Source: Sanguinoderma infundibulare
Taxonomy: Eukaryota; Basidiomycota; Agaricomycetes; Polyporales; Polyporaceae
Assembly (NCBI GenBank): GCA_032821775.1
Contig: JAVLRN010000002.1
Coordinates: 620,001-684,000 of the forward strand
DNA: 64,000 bases
Direction: 5' to 3'
Shown: positions 1 to 9,349 of the stretch, piece by piece
Layout: every line of letters starts with the position of its first letter
How positions within the stretch are numbered: position 1 is the stretch's first letter
The notes under the pieces: model-generated
The model's input: the letters and a program-made list of their open reading frames with translations, nothing else
What the model was told of the DNA's origin: nothing
The model's database searches: none
Translations under genes and position numbers: made by a program

Positions 1-474
1 CCTGAGTGCCGGGTACTGCTTCATCTGAGTGCGCCACGTCCTCGTCCCCGCTTATTGAATCTATGAAGCTTATCCCGGTGAGGACAGGCTCGCCCATTGA
101 TGCTATAAATGCTGGGAGTTCCGCTGCAGTCTGGGAACCAGCTGCATTGAAGTTGAGTGAGGAGATGGCTGAGGGCGATGACGCGGAATAAGCAGAGCGG
201 TCCACTTGCCGAAGGTCCAGGAGGAAACGGCAGATAAGTATGGACGTCAATCTTCAACGTCAGTTTGAGCGGATCAATGTGTATAAGAGGGTGGGATGGG
301 GTTGACATACGGATAGATAATCACGCCAATATTTGCAGCGAAAGAATTGCTTGAACTGTATCCTGGCTATACAAGCACATTCAGGACTCCAGCACAGTGG
401 ACACAGGCTTAGTTATGGAACATGCCTTAAAGGCTATCAGGGTGAGGATGTCCAATGAAGTGAGAGCACTGATC
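1..474 (-). pseudogene. 3' part of a DUF6533-type seven-helix gene, cut off by mobile element 1
   Basis: Read on the minus strand, positions of about 240 down to 1 encode the last transmembrane end and the cytoplasmic tail of a DUF6533-type membrane protein: the motif ICRFLLDLRQVD followed by a Ser/Ala/Asp-rich tail that runs off the window edge. This family in Agaricomycetes has about seven membrane helices and no assigned biochemical role. The 5' part of the same gene lies at 4484-5690. The 4.0-kb element at 475-4483 sits between them, inside a coding exon, so the gene is almost certainly inactive. Further upstream (about 320-474) the exon that once joined the element reads GVMISALTSLDIL across the junction when one copy of the duplicated TC is removed. 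Family assignment is by pattern; exon borders here are approximate. Confidence 0.6.
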
Positions 475-795
475 CTCTGGAAAAACCTCCCCAGGCTAAT
501 TTGGTAGAAGTACAACTAAAAAGTAGGAATTAGTTCTAAATTAGAGGATTAGTGACATTAGCTCTAGTGTAGACAGGTTACCCCATCTCTTAGCAGTATT
601 AGGGATAAAATACCACTATAGTAGTGCTACAGTAGTGCTACTTTATCCCTAATTCCTCCTAATGGTTGCTAATGTAGGACTACAGGTTCAGTATCTCAGA
701 AATTTGCTGGCTGTCCAGAACTTGCACACACAACATAGAAGATAGACATGAAAAGTATATATTGGCCATAACTAATACATTGCTGTAGCTACAGA
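475..795 (+). repeat. Left terminal inverted repeat of element 1
   Basis: AT-rich repeat that matches, inverted, 4173-4483 and also matches 37163-37490 (direct) and 40233-40525 (inverted). It contains a near-perfect hairpin at about 599-653 that starts TTAGGGATAAA and ends TTTATCCCTAA. Beyond 795, homology continues to about 985 only with the corresponding end of element 2 (40020-40230 inverted), so this end carries an extra shared subterminal segment. Confidence 0.8.
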
Positions 796-1826
796 GAAGC
801 CGGGTGAAGCATTGACACTCCGAGGTGATAGTCACACCCGGGAGAAGTCAAATGGTGGCATGCCAGATGCTGTGCAGAGTGGATGGTACAATGGCCATGG
901 GGGTGGGCAGCATTGTCATTGCCAGTGGTTGTCACCTCAAAGAGCATGTCTTCGAGGCTGCTGGCGGAGGCGCGGGAGCAGGAAGACCATCCACGTGAGG
1001 TTGAGCGGCCCCAGCAGCGCGAACAATGCTGGTTGGGGTAGGCGTAGCGAGGATCATAGGCGCGGGAGTGGGACAGGTGTGGGTACTGCTGGTCATGGGG
1101 GTGGACAGCGGCAGCAGCAGTAGCATGGACTGCGAGCTGAGGTTAGTGGTCGGGGCGTGGCCATTTACAAGGTATGCTGGATAAGGAGAGTTTGACAGCT
1201 GGAGAGGCAACAGCGAGCGATAGCGGCATAATGGGTGAATGGAAACATACCAAAAGACTGTACCACCTGGTACAGCTACGGTCATCTTCACGGTCGTTGC
1301 GGGGCCGCTTGGCGGGATGGGGTGTGCCTGGACTGGAAAGAGACCCATTGTAGCCGGCATCCATGCTTCTGGCATGGGGACACACGCGACTGGATGTTGC
1401 GCTCGGCAGCGGGGGCAGGGGGATGGAGGGGAAGTGCTGAGAGAATCTGAGCCTATGCGAGGAGGTGTGGGAGACATGGACGTGTGCGGACAGGATCTGG
1501 GGGAGCTGGATGGTGGAATAGACGGCATTGGGGACGTAGAAGGTGCTCGGCGAGGAGGGGATGGTACTTACAGGATGTGAGCAGCCTCGGGTTCACGGCA
1601 CCCTTTCCAACCGCCGCCACCTGTGTGCTTCTCGGACCCCTCACGGCTGTGGACAGCCTGAACGGGGTTGAGGGAGACGTTGCGCTCCCGCTCGCGTTCG
1701 GCGTGCTCCTTGCGCTTCTTGGTGCGCTGCCGGCCGCCCCGAACACCACTGGTCCCCGTTCCCCGCTCCCGGAGAGCAAGACGATCGTCATCAAGATGAA
1801 GCGCGCTAAAAGAAGTAGAGACTTAC

Positions 1827-1985
1827 GTTTAGCTGGAACCAAAATGCGACTGGCGACAAAAGCTGGGGAAAACATGGAGAGCGAGTTGGTCTAGCTGCTC
1901 TACGATAATATGCTCTCCTGTGGGATCCCAGCGAATCATGTGGTGGTTCTCTGACAGCTCGAGGCTGAACGCTTCATTAACACGA
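1827..1985 (-). pseudogene. Captured fragment of a heat-shock-factor DNA-binding domain
   Basis: On the minus strand the segment reads HHMIRWDPTGEHIIVE, then LALHVFPSFCRQSRF, which is the core of an HSF-type winged-helix DNA-binding domain. The exon ends with CAG CTA AAC (QLN) directly before a GTAAGT donor at 1826-1821. That matches the RQLN position of HSF, but about 7-8 bases just before it are missing, so the frame is broken. An intron donor is still present, so the piece was probably copied from genomic DNA. It is a fragment of about 50 residues inside element 1 and should not be read as a functional Hsf gene. Confidence 0.7.
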
Positions 1986-2259
1986 CAGCGCGAGCAAGAG
2001 ACACGTCAGGCGGACGTACGCATAGAACTTTGTAATGAAGGTAGCTTGTGGCTTCGTGGGTTGCTGCTGTGGCGTACCATCCGAGTTTGTTGGGGAGGCA
2101 TCGTCCTGCTTGAGCGACTGTGATTCACGAGGGGAGGGCTGGGAAGACGCGTCAGTGGGGTCCGAGGTGGAAGTGGCATCTGGTGGTAGTGGTGGTACGA
2201 GAGGAAGGGTTGCCGGGGCGGGGGGGACACCTGGGGGGCGAGCTGGGATGCTTCAGGCG

Positions 2260-2632
2260 TGGTGACGAGGGATGATGACCACGCTGGAAGTGACAATGGG
2301 TGCAATACCGAGCTCCATGAGCATCCCACGGCTCGATGGGAGGATGACACGCATCCAGTAGAGGGGATCCACCGAGTCCGAATGCCGTACAGGGGGACCT
2401 GGGAGCAGATGAGGAAGATGAGGAGCATAATGGCAGTCCATAGCACCTTTTGGTTGAATGGGACCTGTCCCGCGGCAGTCAGGAGGGAAGATGTGGATGA
2501 TGGAGGATGTAATGGTGAAAAAAACTGTCCAGGCGGGATGGTTGCGGGTGCTACTTACTTCGCGGTCTGGGGACGAAACCTCGGGGAGGATGGGCAAGAA
2601 CGGACGGACGAGATTCAGGAACCGGACTGCGA
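2260..2632 (-). pseudogene. Captured fragment of Sec61 alpha (translocon subunit)
   Basis: The minus strand encodes the N-terminal part of the ER protein-translocation channel. It reads FLNLVRPFLPILPEVSSPDR, then an intron (GTAAGT to CAG, about 2565-2470), then VPFNQKVLWTAIMLLIFL and CSQVPLYGI. After a frameshift it continues with SDSVDPLYWMRVIL and GMLMELGIAPIVTS. These are signature stretches of Sec61 alpha from its first residues through the plug region. The intron is retained, the frame is lost near 2390 and the rest of the gene is absent. It lies inside mobile element 1 on the strand opposite to the CCT3 and MADS pieces. Confidence 0.8.
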
Positions 2633-2782
2633 CGTTTTCTGGTGAGTATCCAGCATGTCAGAGCACGATGAGGAGACGTACATCCGCTCATGGTGGAAGA
2701 AAGAGGGCCAAGGAGTGGCTGGGGGTCAGCGAACGGAGGTGAGTTCCACAACAGGCACATCGCGCTTGAGAGGAGAGAGGTG

Positions 2783-2897
2783 ACGTGGCGAGTGGGAGGA
2801 GAGGCCGAAGTCTTAGACGCTCGGTTTGGTGGCACGTCGCCTGTGGCGCCACCATGTTGAGCATCTAAGACTTCAACTTTCCTCCCACTCGCCACGT
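2783..2897. repeat. 115-bp hairpin repeat (MITE-like), copy 1
   Basis: The outer arms are ACGTGGCGAGTGGGAGGA and its exact reverse complement, and inner arms share the GTCTTAGA / TCTAAGAC core. A second copy of the same design lies at 38661-38776 inside element 2. In both elements it lies upstream of the MADS-box piece, so it probably belongs to the common ancestor of the two elements or marks an insertion that preceded their amplification. Confidence 0.75.
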
Positions 2898-3009
2898 TGA
2901 CACCGTCCTCTCCGCACCCACCCTCTCGCAAACCACCTCCTCTTCCTCCTCGTCCAGCACTGCCGCTATCATCGGCGGTGTCATCGCCGGGCTCGCCATC
3001 CTCCTCGCC

Positions 3010-3375
3010 CTCCGGATCATGCTGCTCGACTGCCCGCTCGAGTACAAGAAGGGCGAGTCACAGACGAACATCGAGATCTCGAAGGAGGCGGACTGGTCTA
3101 AGATACGGGAGAACGAGGAGGAGCCCAGGTGCGTCCATTCCCTGATTTGACTCCTCCAGCCCTGTTCACTCAGCTCCCACGAACACAGTCAGACTATGCC
3201 CAGCACTTCCTCTACAAGCCAAACGTGTCCGTGCTCCACCCAGTACGCAAAACAGATAACAACTGCGTCGAGCGCGCCGTCGGTGCCACGATCGTCAACC
3301 GCATTGACGACCTCCACGATGCCAATGTGGGCACCAACTGCGGGCTCTTCTACATCGAGAAGATCAGCCGCTACT
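3010..3375 (+). pseudogene. Captured fragment of CCT3 (TCP-1 gamma chaperonin subunit)
   Basis: Two adjacent stretches match the gamma subunit of the cytosolic chaperonin CCT. The first reads LLDCPLEYKKGESQTNIEIS followed by KEADWSKIRENEEEP. The second reads YAQHFLYKPNVSVLHPVRK, then TDNN, then AVGATIVNRIDDL and GTNCGLFYIEKI. In CCT3 these lie in the same order within the intermediate and apical domains. About 50 bases of non-coding DNA (a possible intron or deletion) separate them near 3130-3190. The motif VRKTDNNRIAR typical of CCT3 is altered here (VRKTDNNCVER). The piece then runs straight into the sugar-transporter piece, in the same frame, near 3380. It is a fragment, not a complete chaperonin gene. 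Confidence 0.75.
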
Positions 3376-3394
3376 CTGCCGACTGGCCCTCGGA

Positions 3395-3905
3395 TGCCCT
3401 CGCTGCCCAGGTGTCCGTCGCATGCGTCTATGCCTTCACGACCGCGTACGGCGTCAGCTACAGTCCCATCGCCTGGATCCTCCCCTTCGAAGTCTTCCTG
3501 CTCTCTGCCTGCAGCAAGGGCGTCGGGCTCTCCACCGCGTCCTGCTGGACGAACAACTGTGCGTTATTTTTTTCTTTGTTTCTTCTCCCCCAGTGCTTCA
3601 TTTGCCCTTCCTTCTTCCCCGTCCCCTCTCCTTGCTTCCGTTTTCCACGTCGTATATTCCGTCATTACTGACGCAAGATGGCTTTTCTCAGTCCTCATCG
3701 GGCTGCTCACGCTGGTGCTGATACAGCGCTCCGCTGGTATGACGTTCATCGTCTTCGCGGCCGCATCTGGTGCGGCCTGCGTCTGGTCGACGTGTTGCGT
3801 GCCCGAGACGGCCAACGTCTCACTCGAGGAGATCAACGCTGTCTTCGGGTCGAGCGCAGGGCGGGAGGATGTTGCGTTCAAATGCCAGGCGAGTCCTCCA
3901 TTCTC
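3395..3905 (+). pseudogene. Captured C-terminal fragment of an MFS sugar transporter
   Basis: The reading frame from about 3395 gives AYGVSYSPIAWILPFEVF, KGVGLSTASCWTNN, an intron (GTGCGT at about 3560 to CAG at about 3690), then FLIGLLTLVLIQRSAG and CVPETANVSLEEINAVF. These are the last transmembrane helices and the PET-x-x-x-SLEE-like motif of the major facilitator sugar-porter family. Only this C-terminal third is present, fused in frame behind the CCT3 piece. It differs clearly from the decayed transporter at 59.6-61.9 kb, so it was not derived from that copy. The intron is retained, pointing to capture of genomic DNA. Confidence 0.75.
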
Positions 3906-3914
3906 TCTACTGCG

Positions 3915-4165
3915 ATCCTAGATGACGATGACAAGGACAAGCCAAAGGCACACAAGAAGGGCTGCCGCAGGAAGATCAAGATCGAGTTCATGCAGGACAA
4001 GTCCAGATGTCATATCACCTTCTCAAAATGAAAGGCGGGCATCATGAAGAAGGTTAGTTCCTCTCTCCTCTTTCATCACTGATTATTCTGTCGTCATCCC
4101 TCACTCTCCCCCCTCGCCTCCTCCAGGCATATGAGTTCTCCACCCTCACCAGCATGCTTGCTTGT
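3915..4165 (+). pseudogene. Captured MADS-box (Mcm1/SRF type) fragment, 3' end lost
   Basis: The frame reads DDDDKDKPKAHKKG, RRKIKIEFMQDKSR, HITFSK, then a TGA (4029-4031) where the family has Arg (FSKRKAGIMKK), then KAGIMKK. An intron (GTTAGT to CAG) follows, then AYEFSTLTS. This is the N-terminal half of an SRF/Mcm1-type MADS DNA-binding and dimerisation domain. The sequence stops where the terminal repeat of element 1 begins (about 4165-4173). The copy in element 2 extends further. The same TGA occurs in both copies, most simply a CGA to TGA change that preceded their separation. Confidence 0.75.
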
Positions 4166-4172
4166 AGCTACT

Positions 4173-4483
4173 GCAATGTATTAGTTATACTCAATATACA
4201 CTTTTCATGTTTATCTTCTTTGTGTGGTGTGTGCAAGTTCTGGACAGCCCAGTAAATTTCTGAGATACTGAGCCTGTAGTCCTGCATTAGCAACTATTAG
4301 GAGGATTAGGGATAAAGTAGCAATACTGTAGCACTACTATAGTGCTACTTTATCCCTAATGCTGCTAACAGATGGGGTAATCTGTCTACATTATAGCTAA
4401 TGTCATTAATTCTTTAATTTAGAACTAATTCCTACTTTTTAGTTGTATTCCCACAAGATTAGGTGGGGAGGTTTTTCCTGATG
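4173..4483 (-). repeat. Right terminal inverted repeat of element 1
   Basis: Inverted match to 475-795. The internal hairpin lies at about 4306-4359. The outermost bases (GGTTTTTCCTGATG on the plus strand) match the left end of element 2 at 37163, so the two ends of this family are distinguishable: one starts CTCTG, the other CATCAGG. Confidence 0.8.
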
Positions 4484-5690
4484 TCATCACACCACTATAT
4501 TAGTATCCAGTTGGGAAAGAGAGGAGGAGTCTGGATAGGTCAGCTCACATGAAGTAAATGCTTCCTGTACACCAAATTGGTCAGCCAATATCTGATTTGG
4601 TGTAGGCCATCATACACACCATTGTACAACATAGTATGGACAAGTGATGGCCCCTTTAAGACCCCTCCCTGCATTTTCCAAGATGTGTATGTAGTATACC
4701 ATGTTATGAGCAGCACAAGGATATTATCTGCCATTTCACAGAGCCCAGCAGCCAGGGAAACTATAATGAAATCATTGCATACATTTAATTTTGCCTGACA
4801 AACATCCAGGGCAGAGTGCTCACATGTTGATGGCATTTGCCATGGTACAATGGGATTCCCAGCACTGCAGTTGAAAGGACTGGGTAGTTCTATCCCATTC
4901 CAACTGACACTCATTATCTATGACATGACAAGTAAGCTCAGGCCCTGGGAGTCAATGATACTGACTGAGTGGACATACCCTTTGAGTGATTTCTGGTACA
5001 CCTAAGATGAATGTAAAGATGGTTATATATTTGTTTTTGCCAGATAAGGCATAGACTCGAATTGTTGCAAAGACTGAGGCATGTCATGTTCAGCATGCAA
5101 GGGTGGCAAGTAAGCTCATACTTACTTAAGCTGATGAAGAGGAACATAGTTGCTAATATAAATTGTATGTGACTATTTATCTGACACCTGGGAGTGTCTT
5201 TCAATGAGTATTCTGCATCCAGCCAGATGGTAGATCATAACATACACCTAAGGGAATTGCAACCATTTTTAGCAAGAACTATGATAATCATACAGAATAC
5301 GCACCATTTCTGACATGGGAAATATAGTTTGAAATACAAGAGCACACCCGATGATGGTTGGGTAGCGACTGAGCATATAGATCAGTGTCGAGATGGTGGG
5401 CTTTTGGCCCCTGCCAAAATTCCAGAAGCAATGAATTTCCTCGTCAAGGGTAATCAGCCAGTCGTAGGCGACAAGGGCTAGGCGGTGCGCCATGCATCAG
5501 AAAGGTTCTAGGGCATCAAGAGTTAAGACTTACCAAATGCCGCGGTGCCGTAGTACTCTCCTGTCCGTCTTCGAACAACAACCACGTCCGGACGGGGATG
5601 AATGGTCAGCTCAGACAAACCCTGACAATTGATAAAAACTCACAAAGCGGAAATGGCATCGGAAAAAGCGGACACAGCTGCAGAGGCCAT
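4484..5690 (-). pseudogene. 5' part of the DUF6533-type seven-helix gene, interrupted by element 1
   Basis: The start ATG is at 5690-5688 (MASAAVSAFSDAISA). Short exons follow with GT-AG introns: RTGEYYGTAAF, then ALVAYDWLITLDEEIHCFWN, which is the DUF6533 signature, then GCALVFQTIFPMSE. Nearer the element are CNDFIIVSLAAGLCE, VLLITWYTTYTSW and an exon reading NGSIYF. These correspond to successive membrane helices of the family. The last exon before the break starts at about 4494 and runs only 11 bases to the insertion point. The rest of the gene continues on the far side of the element at 1-472. A TATA-like box lies at 5765-5771. Some middle exons are AT-rich and poorly resolved, so the gene may have been decaying before the insertion. 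Confidence 0.6.
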
Positions 5691-5764
5691 GGTTGTGAAA
5701 ACAGTTGGTGAAGAGGCAGGAAGATGAGGGAGTAATTTGTGGTGCCAATGCTCGTTGCTGAGCG

Positions 5765-5771
5765 TTTTATA
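5765..5771 (-). promoter_or_regulatory. TATA-like box of the DUF6533-type gene
   Basis: TATAAAA on the minus strand about 75 nt upstream of the ATG at 5690, the same spacing seen for the NmrA-like genes in this window. Confidence 0.5.
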
Positions 5772-8700
5772 AGCCCGAGGACAGGGCCCATGCGGCGGCG
5801 CCTCAAGTGCGCTGCTCATTCAGACTCTAGATCACCTTCGGGGAAGGTATCAAAGTCGGCCAACCGGCCATGCCCGGAAGCCACCAACATCACCTCGATC
5901 AAGTCACATATGAAGGGAGCATGATGCGGCCCTGATTGTTGTCGTCTAGAACGACCCGACCAGGTGTTCAAGCGAGATGGTAGCGAACCACGCGCATCCG
6001 TACGTTCCGATCCAACATGTGAGATCATCTCAGGGCTCGCGATGCAACGCGGTTCTCCAGAGAATGCATCTTCGTATCCTGTTCTATCAACAGCTGGCAT
6101 GCAGACGACGCGCAGGTGGCTGGACGATAGATGCGCATTTATGCACGCGCACGCCTACCCATCGCTTCTCCGCCTCTGCCACTAAAACCGGAGAACCTGT
6201 GAAGTCGACTCGGAAACGTATTAGTGTCTTGCATTGCGGCATATTCGTCCTATTACGCACTGATCGCGCGCGATACCGCAGGAAGATTGATCGCGATTGT
6301 AATCAACCTTGAACACCGCTTGTCGATATAGGAGCTGCCTCCCGGCGCACAAACGTCTGGTAGTTGCGTTTGGACAGCATACCAGATCTTGTGAGCTGCC
6401 GGCGCAGCGAAGACGATCCACGCCGCCCACAGTGGTTCGACCCTCTCCCAACGGACGTCCGGACGTTGGAATGCCGGCCGAGAGCTCGCGCTTTCGAACG
6501 CGACACCTAAGGGCGTGAAATGGTGCTTCGGTCAGGCGGCTCACCTCAGAAGCGCAAAGAACCGTGTCGTGAGCGTAGATGGCAAGCAGTTGCCGGCGCA
6601 ACTAAAACTTCATGATCCTAAGAATTCCCGTCGGCAGGGGCGGGCGTTGTGGATAACCCGGCGACAAACCACCTGCAAATATGCATCCTGTCGGCAACTG
6701 GAGGCAGCGAGCGATTGACTCCACATTCGCCGACGAGCTCATTCTAGGCATCCAGCTAGCCGCGGTCTCGGTGGGACGGTGTATTTTCGCTGTCGCATGT
6801 GGGATTGTGTTTACGGACCGCCTCACACTGTCAGCACTGTCAGCACTCCCCGATCTGAACGGCGCTTGGGAACGCGACTTACGTCCAGAATGGCCATGGA
6901 CACTCACATTGGGTGGGGAGGGCACCGCTCGCTCCTCCTCGCGCATACAAGCACCTCACCACGCTGCTTCAAACGTAGCTTCGACTTTGTCCGGGTCTAC
7001 GGCGTCCTCGTTGTCCTCCAGAGCGATTGTCTTGACACGAGCGGACGATGCCTCCTGTTCTGAAGCTTGCCCGTGCATGCGGCGACCGTGCACAGCATGT
7101 GCGTGTGTCCTCAAACAAACCCCTGGTCAGCTACAGTCGCCAGTAGATGATGCCCAGAGCAGATGTGACGTGCCCCACATTTGCATAGGGAACATGATGA
7201 GATGTTTGCCCGTCGTGAAAGTCATCGAGACGTAGTAGAGACCTGGCAACGAGCTCGGCCGCATCCTCTGCTCATTGACAGCAGACGTTGTTCAACGGGT
7301 GGAGTACGTACTGTTCGCTGTTCGCAATCTGCGTCTTGATCGTGCATGCTGTCCGCGTGGAACTCCTGGCGTAGTCTACGGTCGCATGGGCGAATTCATG
7401 CAAAGGGTCTTGGACAGTACGGCGGAAATTATTGACTGTGCTCGAGCGCATTGAGGGTGAGCGAAAGCGAGAATGCGATGGGGACCAGTACTTACGGGGG
7501 GATCTGCATGGGATAGGGGAGCGGAAACTGCAACCGGGAGCGTATGTGGATATCCAGTCAGCGCAGGGCGTTTGGGACAGGCAGTATGGCTGATGGCGGC
7601 CAGGCATGAACAATTGAAGTCGAGCATGACTTGCAGGGCGACATGACCTAGACAGCGGCGAAAGGACGAGTGAGAGAAACACTCAAAAGCCCACCATGAC
7701 CGAGAGACAGACTCGACAGGAGCGGCCGTGCTTCGACGCGAGGCCGATGCAGTCTGGAGCGACCTCCGACGACGTCCTCGACGAGCAAGACATGACCCGA
7801 ACGGCACGTGGCACCGTCGGTCCACATGTCCGTCCGGTCCGTCCTCTAATGCCGTTCCGGATCACTAGAGGACCATCTCTTCCATCAGCGAAACGACAAA
7901 GGTATACAGTGCTTTATCGAGGCAAACGGAAGCTGAAAGCATGCAACGATTCAATTGATCACTGCAAGGTGCCCTTACTCTCGGTCTCCATTCGTCGAAC
8001 CTCCCCCTAACAAAGTCTCGTTCCAGACTTTAGTTGCAGGTGTAGTTCGCGACTGGCATCCCTGCAGTAGAGTGTGGAGCATCGGAGGGCAGCGCACGAC
8101 TGCCCAAAGTCCGACATTATTCCCAAGTCCACATACTCCCCTCCGGTCGCGGACGAGGGCGAGGTCCCCGGTCACGAATGGGCGCGCGACTGCTCCGTCA
8201 GTCGACGTCGCGAGGCCGGCCACCGACGTCGAAGTCGAAGGGGAAGGGGAAGAAACGTGCGACTGAGGAAGCTGATCCTGACGAGGACGAGGTGTGCGAT
8301 GCGTGATTCCTCCTTTAAAACAGGACTCTGGATCTGTGGAAACAGAAGTTGTGGCACCAGTCCACGAGTGAGATGTGGTAGTGGGAACGAGGAGGAAAGG
8401 TTGCCAGCCTCACAGTTCGCCGCGGCATTGAGACGCTGACAGACAGGCGGCGGGGTATCGGTCTAATTCAGTCCGTTTCCGGATCCTGTGTAGCGTCTTC
8501 TAGATCTGCAGAGAGCTCGTAGTAGACTTCAGCGGCTGACTTCTCCACGTGCCGCTATCCTCTTGCGTAAATCAGTTCGCCATCCCGGTCAGCGGAGAAC
8601 GGTAGCTTGGCAATCGGCCTCAGACTCGATGGAGGACACATATGACGGAGGTATAAATTCGCGCTATCGTGCACGAGGGTAAGGGAAGTATGCCATCGAG

Positions 8701-9349
8701 GAGTTGTTGTCCGGATTTTCGTGAATGTGATGCATATACGGATTACACAGGCATAGGGAGAAAGAAGACGAAATAGGTTACAGACGATGAGACTTGCGGA
8801 GAGGAAGCGGAATTGGGGTGTGGATGGGACCGCGCGAGACCGACCGGCTTGGCAGATGTGCGCCAGCTTGCAGGCGAGTAGATGTACGAGCGTCGGCAGT
8901 GGTGCGCATCCGCCAGCTTTCTTAGCGGTGACTTCGAAACTGAGGAGGGAAATGCACCGTCGGTAGCCGTGGGACAGGTGGTGGTGTGGCGGAAGGAAAA
9001 TAGGGTGGCGAGTGTTAAAAGAAAAGGAGGCGAGGATGGGCAAGCCGGTGCGATGTTTGCGATGGTCCCGTTCGCTTGGGCATACAATCGCTCCAGGTGT
9101 GGGGTTGCCGCTGGGGTCGTGATAGCATATGGAAATGGATCAGCCGTGGAGGGCTTCGCTGGTCGAGTGGTCTGAGCTTTGTCGATCATGCGCGAGAATC
9201 AAAACAGCGCACAAGACTACCTTGAGCGTCAAATATCACGGAGCACTCGCACTCTCCACTGTGGAATCCTTTCTCCACTCATAATCACTATTTGTCGCTG
9301 TCGAAGGCCTCAGCAACAGAACGAGCAGCCCTGAAAGGCTATTAAATAT
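5772..9349. other. No supported gene
   Basis: About 3.5 kb of mixed-frame sequence. Short open frames occur on both strands, the longest on the minus strand at 8743-9189, but none carries a recognisable motif or a consistent exon series, and none matches a repeat elsewhere in the window. A small or decayed gene cannot be excluded. Confidence 0.4.

Larger units (their letters stand above)
475..4483 (+). mobile_element. Gene-capturing TIR element 1 (4.0 kb)
   Basis: The element is bounded by inverted repeats of roughly 310-320 bp (475-795 and 4173-4483). The outer ends read CTCTGGAAAAACCTCCCC on the left and, reverse-complemented, CATCAGGAAAAACCTCCCC on the right. The dinucleotide TC flanks both sides (473-474 and 4484-4485), consistent with a 2-bp target duplication. 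No transposase frame is visible inside. The interior is a mosaic of host gene pieces: Hsf (minus), Sec61 alpha (minus), CCT3, a sugar transporter and a MADS-box gene (all plus), and a 115-bp hairpin. A relative with the same ends lies at 37163-40525 in the opposite orientation. The superfamily is not assigned. It is seen as non-autonomous; how it is mobilised is unknown. Confidence 0.75.

Noticed and set aside
3395..3905. Sugar-transporter piece as derived from the transporter at 59.6 kb
   Set aside because: The two differ throughout the shared C-terminal region (for example SLEEINAVF against SLEEVDAMY), so they come from different paralogues.
475..4483. Element 1 as a Helitron
   Set aside because: Gene capture fits, but the ends are long inverted repeats, there is no CTRR 3' end with a nearby hairpin, and the element 2 empty site shows a 2-bp duplication instead of a clean A/T insertion.
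475..4483. Elements 1 and 2 as LTR retrotransposons or solo repeats
   Set aside because: Their terminal repeats are inverted, not direct, and no gag, RT or integrase is present.
8555..9189. Two overlapping minus-strand frames (162 and 148 codons)
   Set aside because: Composition is His/Pro/Ser-rich without motif, exon signals or repeat match; kept only as an unresolved region.
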